Origin: Euphorbia lathyris
Taxonomy: Eukaryota > Streptophyta > Magnoliopsida > Malpighiales > Euphorbiaceae
Assembly: GCF_963576675.1 (NCBI RefSeq)
Contig: NC_088913.1
Coordinates: forward strand, 81,157,001-81,221,000
DNA length: 64,000 nucleotides
Direction of reading: 5' to 3'
The position numbers were made by a program, and so were the translations under genes. Positions 10,981 through 21,906 of the stretch are shown here, piece after piece; position 1 is the stretch's first letter; each line of letters begins with the position of its first letter. The notes under the pieces are model-generated. The model was not told where the DNA came from and did no database searches. It saw only the letters and a list, made by a program, of their open reading frames with translations.

Positions 10981-13579
10981 AAATTTGTAAATAAAAGGAA
11001 AGAGAAAATTGTTTTATTTTTTTTCTTTAAAATGTATTTTCCCAACTTTTCCAACCTTGTTTTTCAAAAAAATTTATACCGTTGGACTCGTCTTAATTAG
11101 ACGGTCATTTTAAGATCACAGAAGCTCGGGTAAAAAAAATTCCGATGAATGGAATCCGACGATCTGTTTTTCTGTGAGAAAAAAATATCCATAAAATTTT
11201 AAAAAATTCTAGAAAATATAAAATATTATTCTAAGAAACTTTAATTCTTGACTCAATATGAGATTCCTTAACGGTTTAGCCCCAAATCAACGGAATCTGG
11301 CGGTTAGATTGGCGTTTTCCGATAAAAAAAACCCGAAAGAGCCCAGAAAATTCTCAAACAATTTCATAAAATGTAAAACATTATTTGGAGAAACTTTAAT
11401 TCTTGAGTTGAAGTAGGATTTCTTACGATTTAGTCCCAATAAAACTTTTTCCTTAATTTTATCCATTTTACATCCTTCAACAATCTATTGTGTCAAAATC
11501 ATAAGAAATCCCGCTTCGACCCAAGAATTAAAGTTTCTTAAAATAATATTTTACATGTTATGGACTTTTTGAGAATTTTCTCGGCATCTTTATTCTCGCC
11601 AGAAAATGCCCACCCGGATTCCGTTCACCGGAACTTTTTTTACTTGAGCTTCAGGGATCTTAAAATGACCGTCTAATTTACACGAGTCTAATAGTATAAA
11701 ATTTTTCAAAAAACGTGTTTAGAAATGTCGGGAAAGTGTATTTTAAAGAAAAGAAATAAAATAATTTTCTGTTGGAACAATATAAGTATTGTGTTGAAAC
11801 AAATGGTATACTGATTTGGAAAAATATAAGTAGGACAAAAAAACATGCCCAAAAAATTATTAAAAAATTCCAAAATATGTACAACATCATTTTAAGAAAC
11901 TTTAATTCTTGGCTCAAAACGAGATTCCTTATAGTTTTGACCCAATAAATTGTTGAAGCATGTAAAATGGATAAAATTAAGGAACAAGTTTTATTGGAAT
12001 TAAACCGTAAGAAATCCCACTTCAACCCAAAAAATAAAATTTCTTAGAATAATGTTTTACATTTTCTGAAATTTTTTGAGAATTTTCTGGGCACTTTTTT
12101 TCTCGTCAGAAAACGCCCACCCGGATTCTATTCACCGGAATTTTTTTTACTTGAACTTCAAGGATCTTAAAATGACCGTCTAATTTAGACGAGTCTAACA
12201 GTATAAAATTTTTTTAAAAATGACATTAGAAATGTCGGAAAAATGTATTTTAAAGAAAAGAAATAAAACAATTTTCTGTTGGAACAATATAAGTATTATG
12301 TTGGAACAAATGGTACACTGATTTGGAACAATTTAAGTAAGAAAAAAAACGTGCCCAGAAAATTATCAAAAATTTCAAAACATTTAAAACATCGTTTTAA
12401 GAAACTTTAATTATTGGCTCAAAGCGAAATTCCTTACAGTTTTGACCCAACAAATTGTTGAAGCATGTAAAATGGATAAAATTAAGGAAAACCTTTTATT
12501 GGGACTAAACTGTAAGAAATCCCGCTTTGACCCAACAATTAAAGTTTCTTAGAATAATGGTTTACATTTTCTGGATTTTTTCGAGAATTTTCTGGGCACT
12601 TTTTTCTCACCGGAAAACGTCCACCTGGATCCCGTTCACCGGAAATTTTTTTACTTGAACTTCAGGGATCTTAAAATGACGGTCTAATTTAGACGAGTCT
12701 AATAGTAATTACTATGTGTTGCAATATTTTGCTGGAACAATATAATAATTCTGTTGGAACAATATAACTATTCTGTTGGAACAATATAATTATTCTGTTG
12801 GAAGATATAAGAATTAAAATTATTTTATAAATAATATAATTAATATAAATTTGAAGATACTTTATTAAATACTAAGAAACAAAAATGAAATTGAATACAT
12901 AGATAATAAAATTGATTTGGAACAATTGGTAAACTGATTTATTCTGTTGGAACAATATAAGTATTATGCTGGAATAATAGAACTATTTTGTTGGAAAAGT
13001 TTGTATGTTGATTTACTCTGTTAGAAAAATATACGTATTATGTTGGAACAAATGGTACACTGGTTTGTAACAATTTCGTGCATTGTCGGAATCATGTAAG
13101 TAGGATAAAAAAACATGTCCAGAAAATTATCAAAAAAATTCCAAAACATGTAAAACATTATTTTAAGAAACTTTAATTCTTGGCTCAAAACGAGATTTCT
13201 TACTGTTTTGACCCAACAAATTGTTGAAACATGTAAAATTGATAAAATTAAGGAACAAGTTTTATTGGGACGAAACCGTAAGAAATCTCACTTTGACCCA
13301 AGAATTAAAGTTTCTCAGAATAATATTTTACATTTTCTAGAATTGTTTGAGAATTTTCTGTGTACTTTATTTCTCACCAGAAAACGCCCACCTGGATTCC
13401 GTTCACCGGATGTTTTTTTACTTGAAATTCAGGGATCTTAAAATGACCGTCTAATTTAGACAAGTATAATAGTATAAAATTTTTCGAAAAATGAGGTTAG
13501 AAATGTTGGAAAAATGTATTTTAAAGAAATGAAATGAAACAATTTTCTCTATCCCCTATTTCCTTTTATTTACAAATTT
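10981..13579. mobile_element. Foldback-type element with ~505 bp internal repeats
   Basis: The ends are inverted copies: AAATTTGTAAATAAAAGGA at 10981 and its reverse complement ending at 13579. Inverted similarity continues through ATTGTTT-ATTT...TTTAAAATGTATTTT to ACGGTCATTTTAAGATC. Inside, the phrase TTAAAATGACCGTCTAATTT recurs at about 11659, 12167, 12672 and 13438, defining long tandem units of which the first two intervals are about 505 bp. A GTTGGAACAATATAA short repeat fills 12720-13060. Open frames here are chance readings of the repeat. No transposase is visible. Confidence 0.7.
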
Positions 13580-13639
13580 CACATTGCCCTATTTAATTAT
13601 CATCAAAACTACGTAGTTTTGTTATGTCACTACATAGGG

Positions 13640-13700
13640 GATTTGAACCTGGCACTCTTCATCTACACTTCATACTGCTTACCACTGAGCCAATTGTTTT
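13640..13700 (-). repeat. tRNA-like module, left TIR of copy 2 (outward)
   Basis: The minus strand has an A-box matching the consensus (TGGCTCAGTGG) and a B-box GGTTCAAATCCC about 45 bp later. No acceptor stem is visible. Confidence 0.65.
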
Positions 13701-13984
13701 CCTTGTGTATTATGTCGCGCGCTACTTAATATACCCCTGCATTTTAGCTTCTATTGTTTAATATTTGACGCATGCACTTATTAATATTTATTAAATATGC
13801 AAAATAATGAATTATTAATAGAAAAAATGCACATAATAATGAATTATTAATAGAAAAAATCCAAGAATATGCTCTAATTTCTTATTTATTTTATTCCTTT
13901 ATATTTTTGTAAAAATATAATTTATGTTATATAAGAAAATATATTTTTTTACTTCAAAAAAAAAAAAGAAAATATATTTTTTTA

Positions 13985-14840
13985 AACATACGTTAGAACA
14001 TATATTTTAACTTTTAAAACACGAACTATGAAGTTTAGAACGTACGACATATTTTTTAGAACATACGTTATGTTTTTTAGAACATGCGTTATGTTTTTTC
14101 GAACATGAGTTATAAATTATATTATAGAACAAATGAAAAAATGATCCAGATATCAACTGATTTTTTTAGAACATTATACTTAATTTTTGGAACACAAACT
14201 ATATATTTTTTAAAACAAATGTTAGAACAAATATTTTAACTTTTAAAACACGAACTATGAAGTTTAGAACGTACGACATATTTTTAGAACATACTTTATG
14301 TTTTTTAGAATATGTGTTATGTTTTTTAGAACATGAGTTATAAATTATATTATAGAACAAATGAAAAAACGATTCAGATATTTACCGATTTTTTTAGAGC
14401 ATTATACTTAATTTTTGGAACAGAAACTATATATTTTTTAAAAACAGGCTTTAGAACATATATTTTAACTTTTCAAACACGAACTATGAAGTTTAGAACG
14501 TACGACATGTTTTTTAGAACATGTATTATGTTTTTTCGAACATGAGTTATAAATTATATTATAGAACAAATGAAAAAACGATCGAGATATCTACTAATTT
14601 TTTGGAACATTATACTTAATTTTTGGAACACAAAATATAAACTTTAGAACATAGGTTATGTTTTTTAGAACACGGTATGTTATTTAGAATATGTATTATA
14701 AATTATATTATAGAACAAATGCAAAAAGGTACATATATATGTTTTTTTTAACATTATATTTAATTTTTAGAACACAAATTATAAAGTTTAAAACATATGT
14801 AACAATATTTAAAACATCGTCCTTAACATTTTAAAATATA
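13985..14840. repeat. TTAGAACAT tandem array, copy 2
   Basis: Three to four ~230 bp units collinear with 3165-4070. They carry the same CGTACGACATATTTTTTAG and ATTATATTATAGAACAAATG phrases. Confidence 0.8.
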
Positions 14841-15057
14841 AATTACAAAAATATAGAGGAATTAAATAAATAAGAAATTAGAGTATGTTCTTGGATTTTT
14901 TTCTATTAATAATTCATTATTATGCATATTTATTTTTTTCTATTAATAATTTATTATTATATACATTTAATCGATATTATGCATGCATCAAATATTAAAT
15001 AATAGAACCTAAAAGGCACTGGTATATTAAAGAGCGCGTGACATTATACATAAGAAA

Positions 15058-15122
15058 AACAATTGGCTCAGTGGTAAGCAGTGTGAAGTGTACTTAAAGA
15101 GTGCCAGGTTTGAATCCCTTGT
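15058..15122 (+). repeat. tRNA-like module, right TIR of copy 2 (outward)
   Basis: A-box TGGCTCAGTGG and B-box-like GGTTTGAATCCC with tRNA-like spacing, without paired acceptor arms. Confidence 0.65.
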
Positions 15123-16082
15123 GCAGGGGTTAGGAGGGCTCGAGCCTCGGCAATCGGCCGGATAATTGAGAATTTTTTTTTTTAGTAATGGCGTCTGGTA
15201 ATATTTTAGAGAGAATTATATTAAGTCTATGTAATATAATTTTAATGTTTAAAAGTAGATAAGATGTTTAAGAATGCTTACTTATATTTAAGGGGTCCTA
15301 TGTTCAACTCCTTTCAACCTCATTTTTTTAAAAAAAAATTATTTATTTTTATTTTTGAGTCCTGGATCATCCGAGGTCCTAGTTCTGCCACTGTATATAT
15401 ATATAATTAACATTTTACTTTTGACTTATACAATGAATTAATTTCTCTTATTTGGATTAGAATTCCAGATTTCTGTAAAGAATTTAGAATTCAAGGTTTC
15501 TAAAATTCCAGAATTTTAAAAAATTCAAAATTTCTAAATATCCAAAATTTCTGAAATTCTATAATTTTTGAAATTCCAGAATTCTTGAATTTCTAGAATT
15601 TCAAAAATTCAAGAAATTTCAAAATTTTTAGAATTGCAGATCTTTAGAAATTCCATTCCCATAATTTTTGGAATTCTAAAAATTCTGAAATTTTGAAAAT
15701 TCTAGAATTTCGAAAATTCTGGAATTTCAGAAATTCTGAAATATCAAAAATCCTGGAATTTTTAGATGTTATATAATTTTAATTTTTCGTAGAATTAGAT
15801 AATATTATTTTTGTTTTAGATGTTTTATATGAGAAATAAAAATATATATTTATTATGTTTCAAAACTATATACATATATTTATTTTTATTTTTAAAAAAA
15901 AAATTAGAAGAAAGAAAAATTTTAGATGTTTTATATGAGAAATAAAAATATATATTTATTGGTGTCCGCTATCGTTACTTTGTTTTTTACATGTTTCAAA
16001 ACTATATATATATATATATATATATTTATTTATTTATTTATTTATTTTTATTTTTAAAAAAAATAGAAGAAAGAAAAATCTC
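15123..16082. other. Decayed repeats; dense TTC/GAA quasi-palindromes
   Basis: 15123-15410 holds mobile-element-type GC-rich relics (GGGCTCGAGCCTCG; TCCTGGATCATCCGAGG). 15460-15770 is a dense run of GAATTTC, GAAATTC, TTCCAGAA, TTCTAGAA and TTCTGGAA. Two near-identical phrases (TTTTATATGAGAAATAAAAA) at about 15820 and 15930 indicate a short direct duplication. No gene is seen. Confidence 0.5.
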
Positions 16083-16165
16083 CACCAGACTCGAATGTGG
16101 TTTAAACCCATGACCTCCCAAGACATAGGTAAGCTCCCAACCACTAGGCTAAAAGCTTCACCACA
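16083..16165 (-). repeat. tRNA-like (SINE-head-like) module
   Basis: The minus strand shows an A-box (TAGCCTAGTGG) and a decayed B-box (GGTTTAAACC). It could be the head of a tRNA-derived SINE, but no poly(A)-type tail or duplication was located. Confidence 0.45.
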
Positions 16166-16384
16166 TATATATATTTATTTATTAACTATTAAATAAATTA
16201 CTGTTTTGACGGAATTATTTATTGGATTAATTTATACATTCTCACATTTTATAAATAAATAAATATATTATTTCAAATGAAACTATATATAAAAAGTTGA
16301 AAAAATGATTAATATAGAAAAATAATAATGTTTAAAGAATAATATGAAAAAGAATAATTCTGATTTAGTGGATGAATAATTTAA

Positions 16385-17009
16385 AGGGTAAAGTACAAAA
16401 AAAACTCTGTGGTTTCCGACTTTTGCAAACAAAGTCCGTGTTTTAAAAGCGTACAAACGGGGGTCTGTGGTACCAGTCATTAACAAAGAAGAGATTTTTT
16501 ATGAATGTCGTTAAGTTGGGTTGATCTGGCACTTTAACTGAAAATTGCACCAAGGGCAATTTCATCCTTTCGCATCGCAATTGTGGTATAAAAGGCGTGA
16601 GAAATTCCATCCCTCAAATTCGCTTTTCCTCTTCTTTTTTGGTCCATACAGCCTCTGGTTCAAAATTTCCAGGATTGCAGTTCATTGTGGTATGTCTTTA
16701 AGTATTTATAATGGTTCTAAGTATTGAGTTGATAGGCTTTGTTGGATTGCTATTGTTGCTTGGGAAAGTTCTTTCTCAATTTTCTGTGCACTAAACTAAA
16801 TTTGTCAAGTAAAATTTTCCAAGCATGATAATTACTCTTGGTGCAATTTTCAGTCAAAGTGACAGGTCAGCCCAACTTAACTGCATCCATAAAAAATACC
16901 TTCTTTGTTAACGGCTGGTACCACAGACCCCCGTTTATACGCTTTTAAAATACGGGACCTTGTTTGCAAAAGTCGGAAACCACAAGGTTTTTTTTTTGTA
17001 CTTTACCCT
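16385..17009. mobile_element. 625 bp MITE with ~175 bp inverted repeats
   Basis: It begins AGGGTAAAGTAC and ends GTACTTTACCCT. The arms pair for about 175 bp each, through TGGTTTCCGACTTTTGCAAA and a GGTACCA block. Flanks read AATTTAA and AATTCAA, a possible 7 bp target duplication with one mismatch. The arm length suggests a Mutator-like non-autonomous element. The unpaired centre (about 16560-16830) contains TATAAAAGG followed by a pyrimidine-rich stretch, so it may be captured host sequence. Confidence 0.8.
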
Positions 17010-17951
17010 AATTCAAATTGGGGTCAATATTTCTGAATCAAATCCAACCCAATCCAATTCGGATAGGTTGGGTTGGCTATATTTTGTGCAACCCTGGACT
17101 TCATTAACATTTTATATTTAATTTTTCATATAAAACATTAGACATGTTTAAGATTTATTTTTCATCCCCCACTCAGATTATGTCACATCAAAAATTGGAC
17201 TTACATGGCATCATCCCAGTGGACGGATCCATCCATTGCAGAAATTTTACATAAACTTGATCAGAAATTCATAATGACATTATTACTTAATTATTTTGTA
17301 TTGCAAAAATTGAAATTTAGTTAAACTAAATCAGCTCGAAAATGAAAGGTACCACGATAGTTAACCAACAAAATGGTTAAAATGGCACTGTATTATTTTT
17401 GTATCAGAAACCCAGAAACTGGATTCAGCAAGAAACTTACAGTCAGTAAAAGTTAATTTCTAAGTATGTAAGACATCAGCCATTGGATTCAATGAAAGAT
17501 GTAGATTAACAGCACAAGATTTGAGCACGTTTACAGATCGAATCATATATTAAAACTAACTCCACACATACGAAAGGCGTATCAAATTCTCAAAAATCAA
17601 TTACATAGATAAAACGGTAAAAATGTGCAAACTAATGAATCCATTTGATAAGGTAAAATTTACAAAACTCTGAAAGGTACATAAAGAGTAGAGAGATGCA
17701 AACATATAAACATTATTGAAAGAAGAATCAGAGTATTAACAAATCTACAGATATAAATAACTGTGTACCTATTTGGTCAATGAAAGCGACGAATCGATCC
17801 TTGCTCCAAAACTTCAAGAATGCTTCCAGCATACAAAGAAAAGCTATACAAATTGTGTCTCCTACTAGGCGTAATGCTGCCTCTGAATGATGAGTTTCGT
17901 GGATAGTAAAAGAAGGATGGCGGCTTTCATTGTGTTCTACCTATGAAACTA
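17010..17951. other. 3' flank of the phosphatase-like gene
   Basis: This contains the presumed 3' UTR of the minus-strand gene ending at 17952, somewhere in 17700-17951. No other gene is seen. The polyadenylation site cannot be placed with confidence. Confidence 0.5.
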
Positions 17952-20650
17952 CTATATCCAACCAGAGGCAGGGATTCCCTGCTTTTGAAACCATTCAGGC
18001 ATGTGGAACCTTTCGTATAGAGTCGGTCTGACATCTCTCTGCTTGGAGAGGTTCTTCAGCAGTGGAAGAAGCACATCGAGAAGCTGAAAATCACAATAGA
18101 TGTAGTTGTGATAAGTAAATGAACAAACAAAGATCGAGAAACATTGCATTTTAATTATTGCTACCTGTGTATCATGTGGTTGTCCGGCAGAAAATGGGAT
18201 GCAGGGAATTCCATTAAGCGGTTGTAAGAGGAAACTAAATGGATTGTTGTCCACTATAACAATTCGAGAAGGATCATTTGATAAGCCGGAAAGATCCTTC
18301 ACATGTTCCCGATACTGACTGTTCACATGGAAAATCAATCATCAGAATTACAGGAACTGATGGCTTAGCTACCATAAACTAAGAAAGCACAAAGTAAAAT
18401 TGAAATAATTGAAGCATATCGGATTTGGTTGTTGTTTTGAACATTTCATCAATGCTATGATATATTAAAACATGCTCCAAATGGAAACAGTAACAGGGAG
18501 TCATCGACCAGAATAGTAAGGTATCGTCTTCGTAATAACAATGATCCAGTATATGAGATGCTCAAAAACAAAATTACAACCCAATGACTGCTTGAATTTC
18601 TTCAGAATATACAAATTCCTTGGTTATATTTTTTAAGTCTGCTCAACTGTATAAAAGGCTCAAACAAATAAACAATTGATACCCATTTCAGATGATTACA
18701 TTTACATATTTCTATGAAAGCATATCTGTTAGAAGTTGGACAAACCTCAATTTGCATATATAAACAATTTCATTTTGTTTTGTAAGGTACTTCATTTGTC
18801 GTCATGGATAACCCTAGCAGCACAATTGATCTTCTTTCAGTTTTTTTTTTTTTTTTTACCAGGATAGTCTGAGAAAATCTAAAATAGATGAAAATTCTGT
18901 TTTCGATGGCGGAAATACTTGAAAAAATGTTCAATCGACTTCCAACTTCCCCTTCTTGGGATTATTTGGTTCATAACATAATGCAAAGAAGTATATACCT
19001 TCATGTAAACCTAAATCTACACTAGTTTATTATGTAAGACACATAGTGTCAGAACAGTAACATAATCAAGCTAATTCTTAGTTAACTAAATATTTTAATC
19101 CAAACTAGTAAGGCCAGTTATATGAATCACTCCGTCCCACCTATTTACAGCTAAAACTTCAAAAGATTCATGGTCACTGAAACTAACCTTCTCTCAGTCT
19201 AGTTTTTTCATTTCTTTTCTTGTTTCTTGCAACTACAAAAAGCTCAGCCTTATGCAGGTCTAGTATGCTGGCCTAGAAAATAAAACAGCAAATCTTTGAG
19301 GGCATAATTCTATTTGCAAATGTGAAGGATAATACAAAGTAAGAAAATAGCAAAGGAGCTTACGTGCTAATTGTTGAAGGTCGATAAAGGCGATAACTAA
19401 ATAGATTTTCTGCATCTATCCTATCCACAAGGGGCTTAGCATAACCTGCAAACATGTGAAAACTGTAAAATACACATAACAAAACAAATGGCAGTAAAAA
19501 AGAATCAGCCAGAACATGGAGAAGTAATAAGCAAACCTTCAAGGCCAGCAGTAAATAACACAAGATCTGCAAATTCACTCAGTTGTTTGAGGAATTCAGC
19601 CAAACCTGGACGCTCAAAGACTGTAACATAATTGATCTTAGGTCTCCCTTCACATTCCTTGAAAGTCCAACATTCCCGTATCGTATCAAAAGAAAGCATG
19701 AAAATATTTAATCTTTCACAACAAAATGACTAGAAGAAAAGGAGACCTTATCTGAAGAGACGCATTCGAGCTCAAACCACTTCAGTCCAGCTTGTGTTGC
19801 TTGAGTGCGTAGAACACTTGGCAAACTAGACGTCTCATACGCACATATTAGTGTTTCATCCAAATCAAGAACAACCTGTAAGTGTATTTGTGCTCAGTAT
19901 AAACAAACAGTAACAGTTGCTAACAGCAATCAACACAAACAAAAAATCTTGACTAAAAAGAGTAACAGAAACATTGAAGACAACAGCAATTATCCTAAGG
20001 GATTCAAGTTATATAAAATTGCACATTAAACATCAAGAGGCATCATGAAATAGCTGTTGAATCCTACTAGAACCTCGCATCTATGTATTGATACTAAACT
20101 CCACAGAACTCAAATTTACCAAATGAAATGGGAAAGTCAACTGAGACAGACCTAAACATGTCCTTCAGCTAAATCCTTTTGAAGTTTAATCCACAGAAAT
20201 ACTTCCTGAAAAATTTAATTCAACTAATTTTAGACTCAAAATTCCCCAAAATTACTATAATTTCTCAGTTCGTTATAAACAGGGACCTAATTTGAGCTCT
20301 ATTGTCATCCAAAAGAGAGTCTTATTACATACATTTAAAACAAACAAACAGAGAAAAACCATAAGAAAATGGAAGAAAATCAGTACCGTGAGTTTTTTAA
20401 TAGGTTCATTGACAAGAGGCGGCTCAGGACCAGTAGCGATCTCAACGGTGGCCGGAAGATCTGTCTCCGACAATTCAACCACAGGCAAAGGTTTGAATGA
20501 GTTAGAAGAAGAGAGAAGAGGAAGATGACCTAAAGCCCGAAGGATCTGTAGAAAGATCTGGTAGAAGAAAGCCAGCCAGTTCCACAACGTGCTCCATATT
20601 TGAATAGACCGAGACGAGTAGACCACCTCGGTCTGAGTCAACTCAGCCAT
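17952..20650 (-). CDS. CTD-small-phosphatase-like HAD phosphatase (NIF/FCP1-like), six exons
   Basis: Predicted HAD-superfamily phosphatase of the FCP1/SCP (NIF) class, which uses an aspartate nucleophile to remove phosphate from Ser/Thr, classically on the RNA polymerase II CTD. The true substrate here is unknown. Exons (minus strand): 20650-20387, 19875-19747, 19657-19537, 19445-19364, 18318-18165, 18083-17952. All introns are GT-AG and the 882 nt join encodes 293 residues. Motif I is DLDET (residues 92-96), the motif II Thr is in LFTAG (T167), and VDNNP (D222) is motif IV. Residues 17-45 are strongly hydrophobic and aromatic, suggesting a membrane anchor or hairpin rather than a transit peptide. 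The start chosen is the ATG at 20650 (MAELTQ). The upstream in-frame codon is TTG. The length and ends (MAELTQ..., ...GIPxSxWI) resemble what I recall of Arabidopsis At3g55960. TIM50 relatives are less likely because no mitochondrial targeting sequence is seen. Confidence 0.95.
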
Positions 20651-20935
20651 AAACAAGTAGCGGGTCGTAGCAGCGTTCCGGCGGTGGTGGTGGTGGTGAT
20701 TAAGAGCAAATGGAAAATAAAGAAATTATCTTGATTTTAACACTGCTTTCTTCTAATATAAATATTTTATTTCTCTGTATCTTTCTGAGTTTTTTCTTGG
20801 TGGTAATGGAGGCGTTGATTTATTCGATAATACTAGTTTCTAGTGAGAGAAAGCTCAAGTAGAGAGATAAAGGAGTGAAAGAGATGCTAAAGTTAATCCG
20901 ACGCGCGTCTATATATAAGTGAGCGCGTGGTATTT
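20651..20935 (-). promoter_or_regulatory. 5' UTR and core promoter with TATA box flanked by CGCG boxes
   Basis: A TATATATA box (20910-20917) lies about 260 bp upstream of the ATG, implying a start of transcription near 20880 and a 5' UTR of about 230 nt that includes a (CAC)n-type run near 20680-20698. ACGCGCGT (20901-20908) sits on one side of the TATA box and ACGCGC (20923-20928, minus strand) on the other. Both fit the VCGCGB box bound by CAMTA calmodulin-binding factors. The role is inferred from motif only. Confidence 0.55.
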
Positions 20936-21365
20936 ATTTCAGTCGGTTTCTGTTCGCGTGAAGTTTTTTCAAAAATTGTAATAATTACTTTGTAACTTTC
21001 TCGTCCGTTGGAAACTTTGAAAGTAGACTTGATTAGTGCAAGGGGAGACCGTTGGCCTATAGGCTAATTGGCAAAATTTTAACAAGGAATTTATGAGAAG
21101 TTATATTGTTAACCGTTACTGGTCTCCCCATTTAGATATCGATTATAAAATTGATTGAAATTGGAAGTTTATTTATATATTTAGATTTGTTTGAAATCAA
21201 CTTATATATATAAACTGTTTCATTATGAATTATCCGTAATACTCTTCGTATATATAAGTATTATGTTAATTTCATATATATAAATCCCTTTGAACTTGTT
21301 AGTGTTGTGTTTTTGAAGTTAGAATTTTGAAAAATTTGTATTTGAAGTTAGTTTTGGGTAACCCA
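20936..21365. other. Upstream flank; no gene recognised
   Basis: AT-rich sequence between the phosphatase promoter and a transposon relic, with several ATATATAA phrases at 21170-21285. Confidence 0.4.
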
Positions 21366-21535
21366 ATAACTTCGCAACTGTAGTTTTTCTTTGCGGAATC
21401 ACAAACTGCGAAGACTGAGTACATACTGAACACATAACTATATTTGCATATTCTGCAAAGACTGCGAATTCGCATATTTATGATATGCGAAGACTGCGAA
21501 TTCGCAGTTTGATAATATGCGAAGAGTGCAAAGTA
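21366..21535. repeat. Repeats of the 12 bp palindrome TGCGAATTCGCA
   Basis: The phrase GCGAAGACTGCGAATTCGCA occurs twice within 45 bp, with further TTCGCA/TGCGAA copies nearby. Standing just upstream of Mutator-like transposase remnants, it may be part of their terminal or subterminal region. Confidence 0.6.
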
Positions 21536-21710
21536 TATGTAGTTTGTTTGGTTTATTTCATTGTTTGACACACTATCTTTTGGTTTCCTTGTTGTTTATC
21601 TTTGGTAGCAGCATGTCAACCGACCATTTATTATGTGTGATCATGTAGAATGGCCAATGGAAAACCATTGGAAAAACCATCACATACGAGTGAGTATACA
21701 CTTCTATACG

Positions 21711-21906
21711 TGTTGATCCAACATCATTTGACGTACGTATGACTATGCAAACTACATACGGTCCAAACAAAGTTCCTGGGATAGTAGTACTAATTGTTGA
21801 TCTGTATGTGTTGATCCAACATCATTTGACGTACGTATGACTACGCAAACTACATACGGTCCAAACAAAGTTCCTAGGATAGTAGTTCTAATTGTTGATT
21901 CAAGTG
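21711..21906 (+). repeat. 98 bp tandem duplication
   Basis: 21711-21808 (starting TGTTGATCCAACATC) is repeated almost exactly at 21809-21906. The second copy leads into the transposase relic frame. Confidence 0.8.

Larger units (their letters stand above)
13604..15122. mobile_element. Terminal-inverted-repeat element with tRNA-like ends (copy 2)
   Basis: This is a second copy of the element at 1490-4425, lacking its nested insertions. It starts at a perfect 18 bp palindrome, CAAAACTACGTAGTTTTG (13604-13621). Then come a minus-strand tRNA-like module, the TATTTGACGCATGCAC segment (about 13760), the TTAGAACAT array, the inverted terminal segment (14895-15040), and a plus-strand tRNA-like module. 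The right end appears truncated near 15122, because the palindrome is not repeated there. Confidence 0.65.

Noticed and set aside
11678..12025. 115-codon minus-strand frame
   Set aside because: It runs through the ~505 bp internal repeat of a foldback element and is not kept in the other repeat units.
20273..20656. Start of the phosphatase gene six bases upstream at 20656
   Set aside because: That codon is TTG. The ATG at 20650 gives the conserved MAELTQ start.
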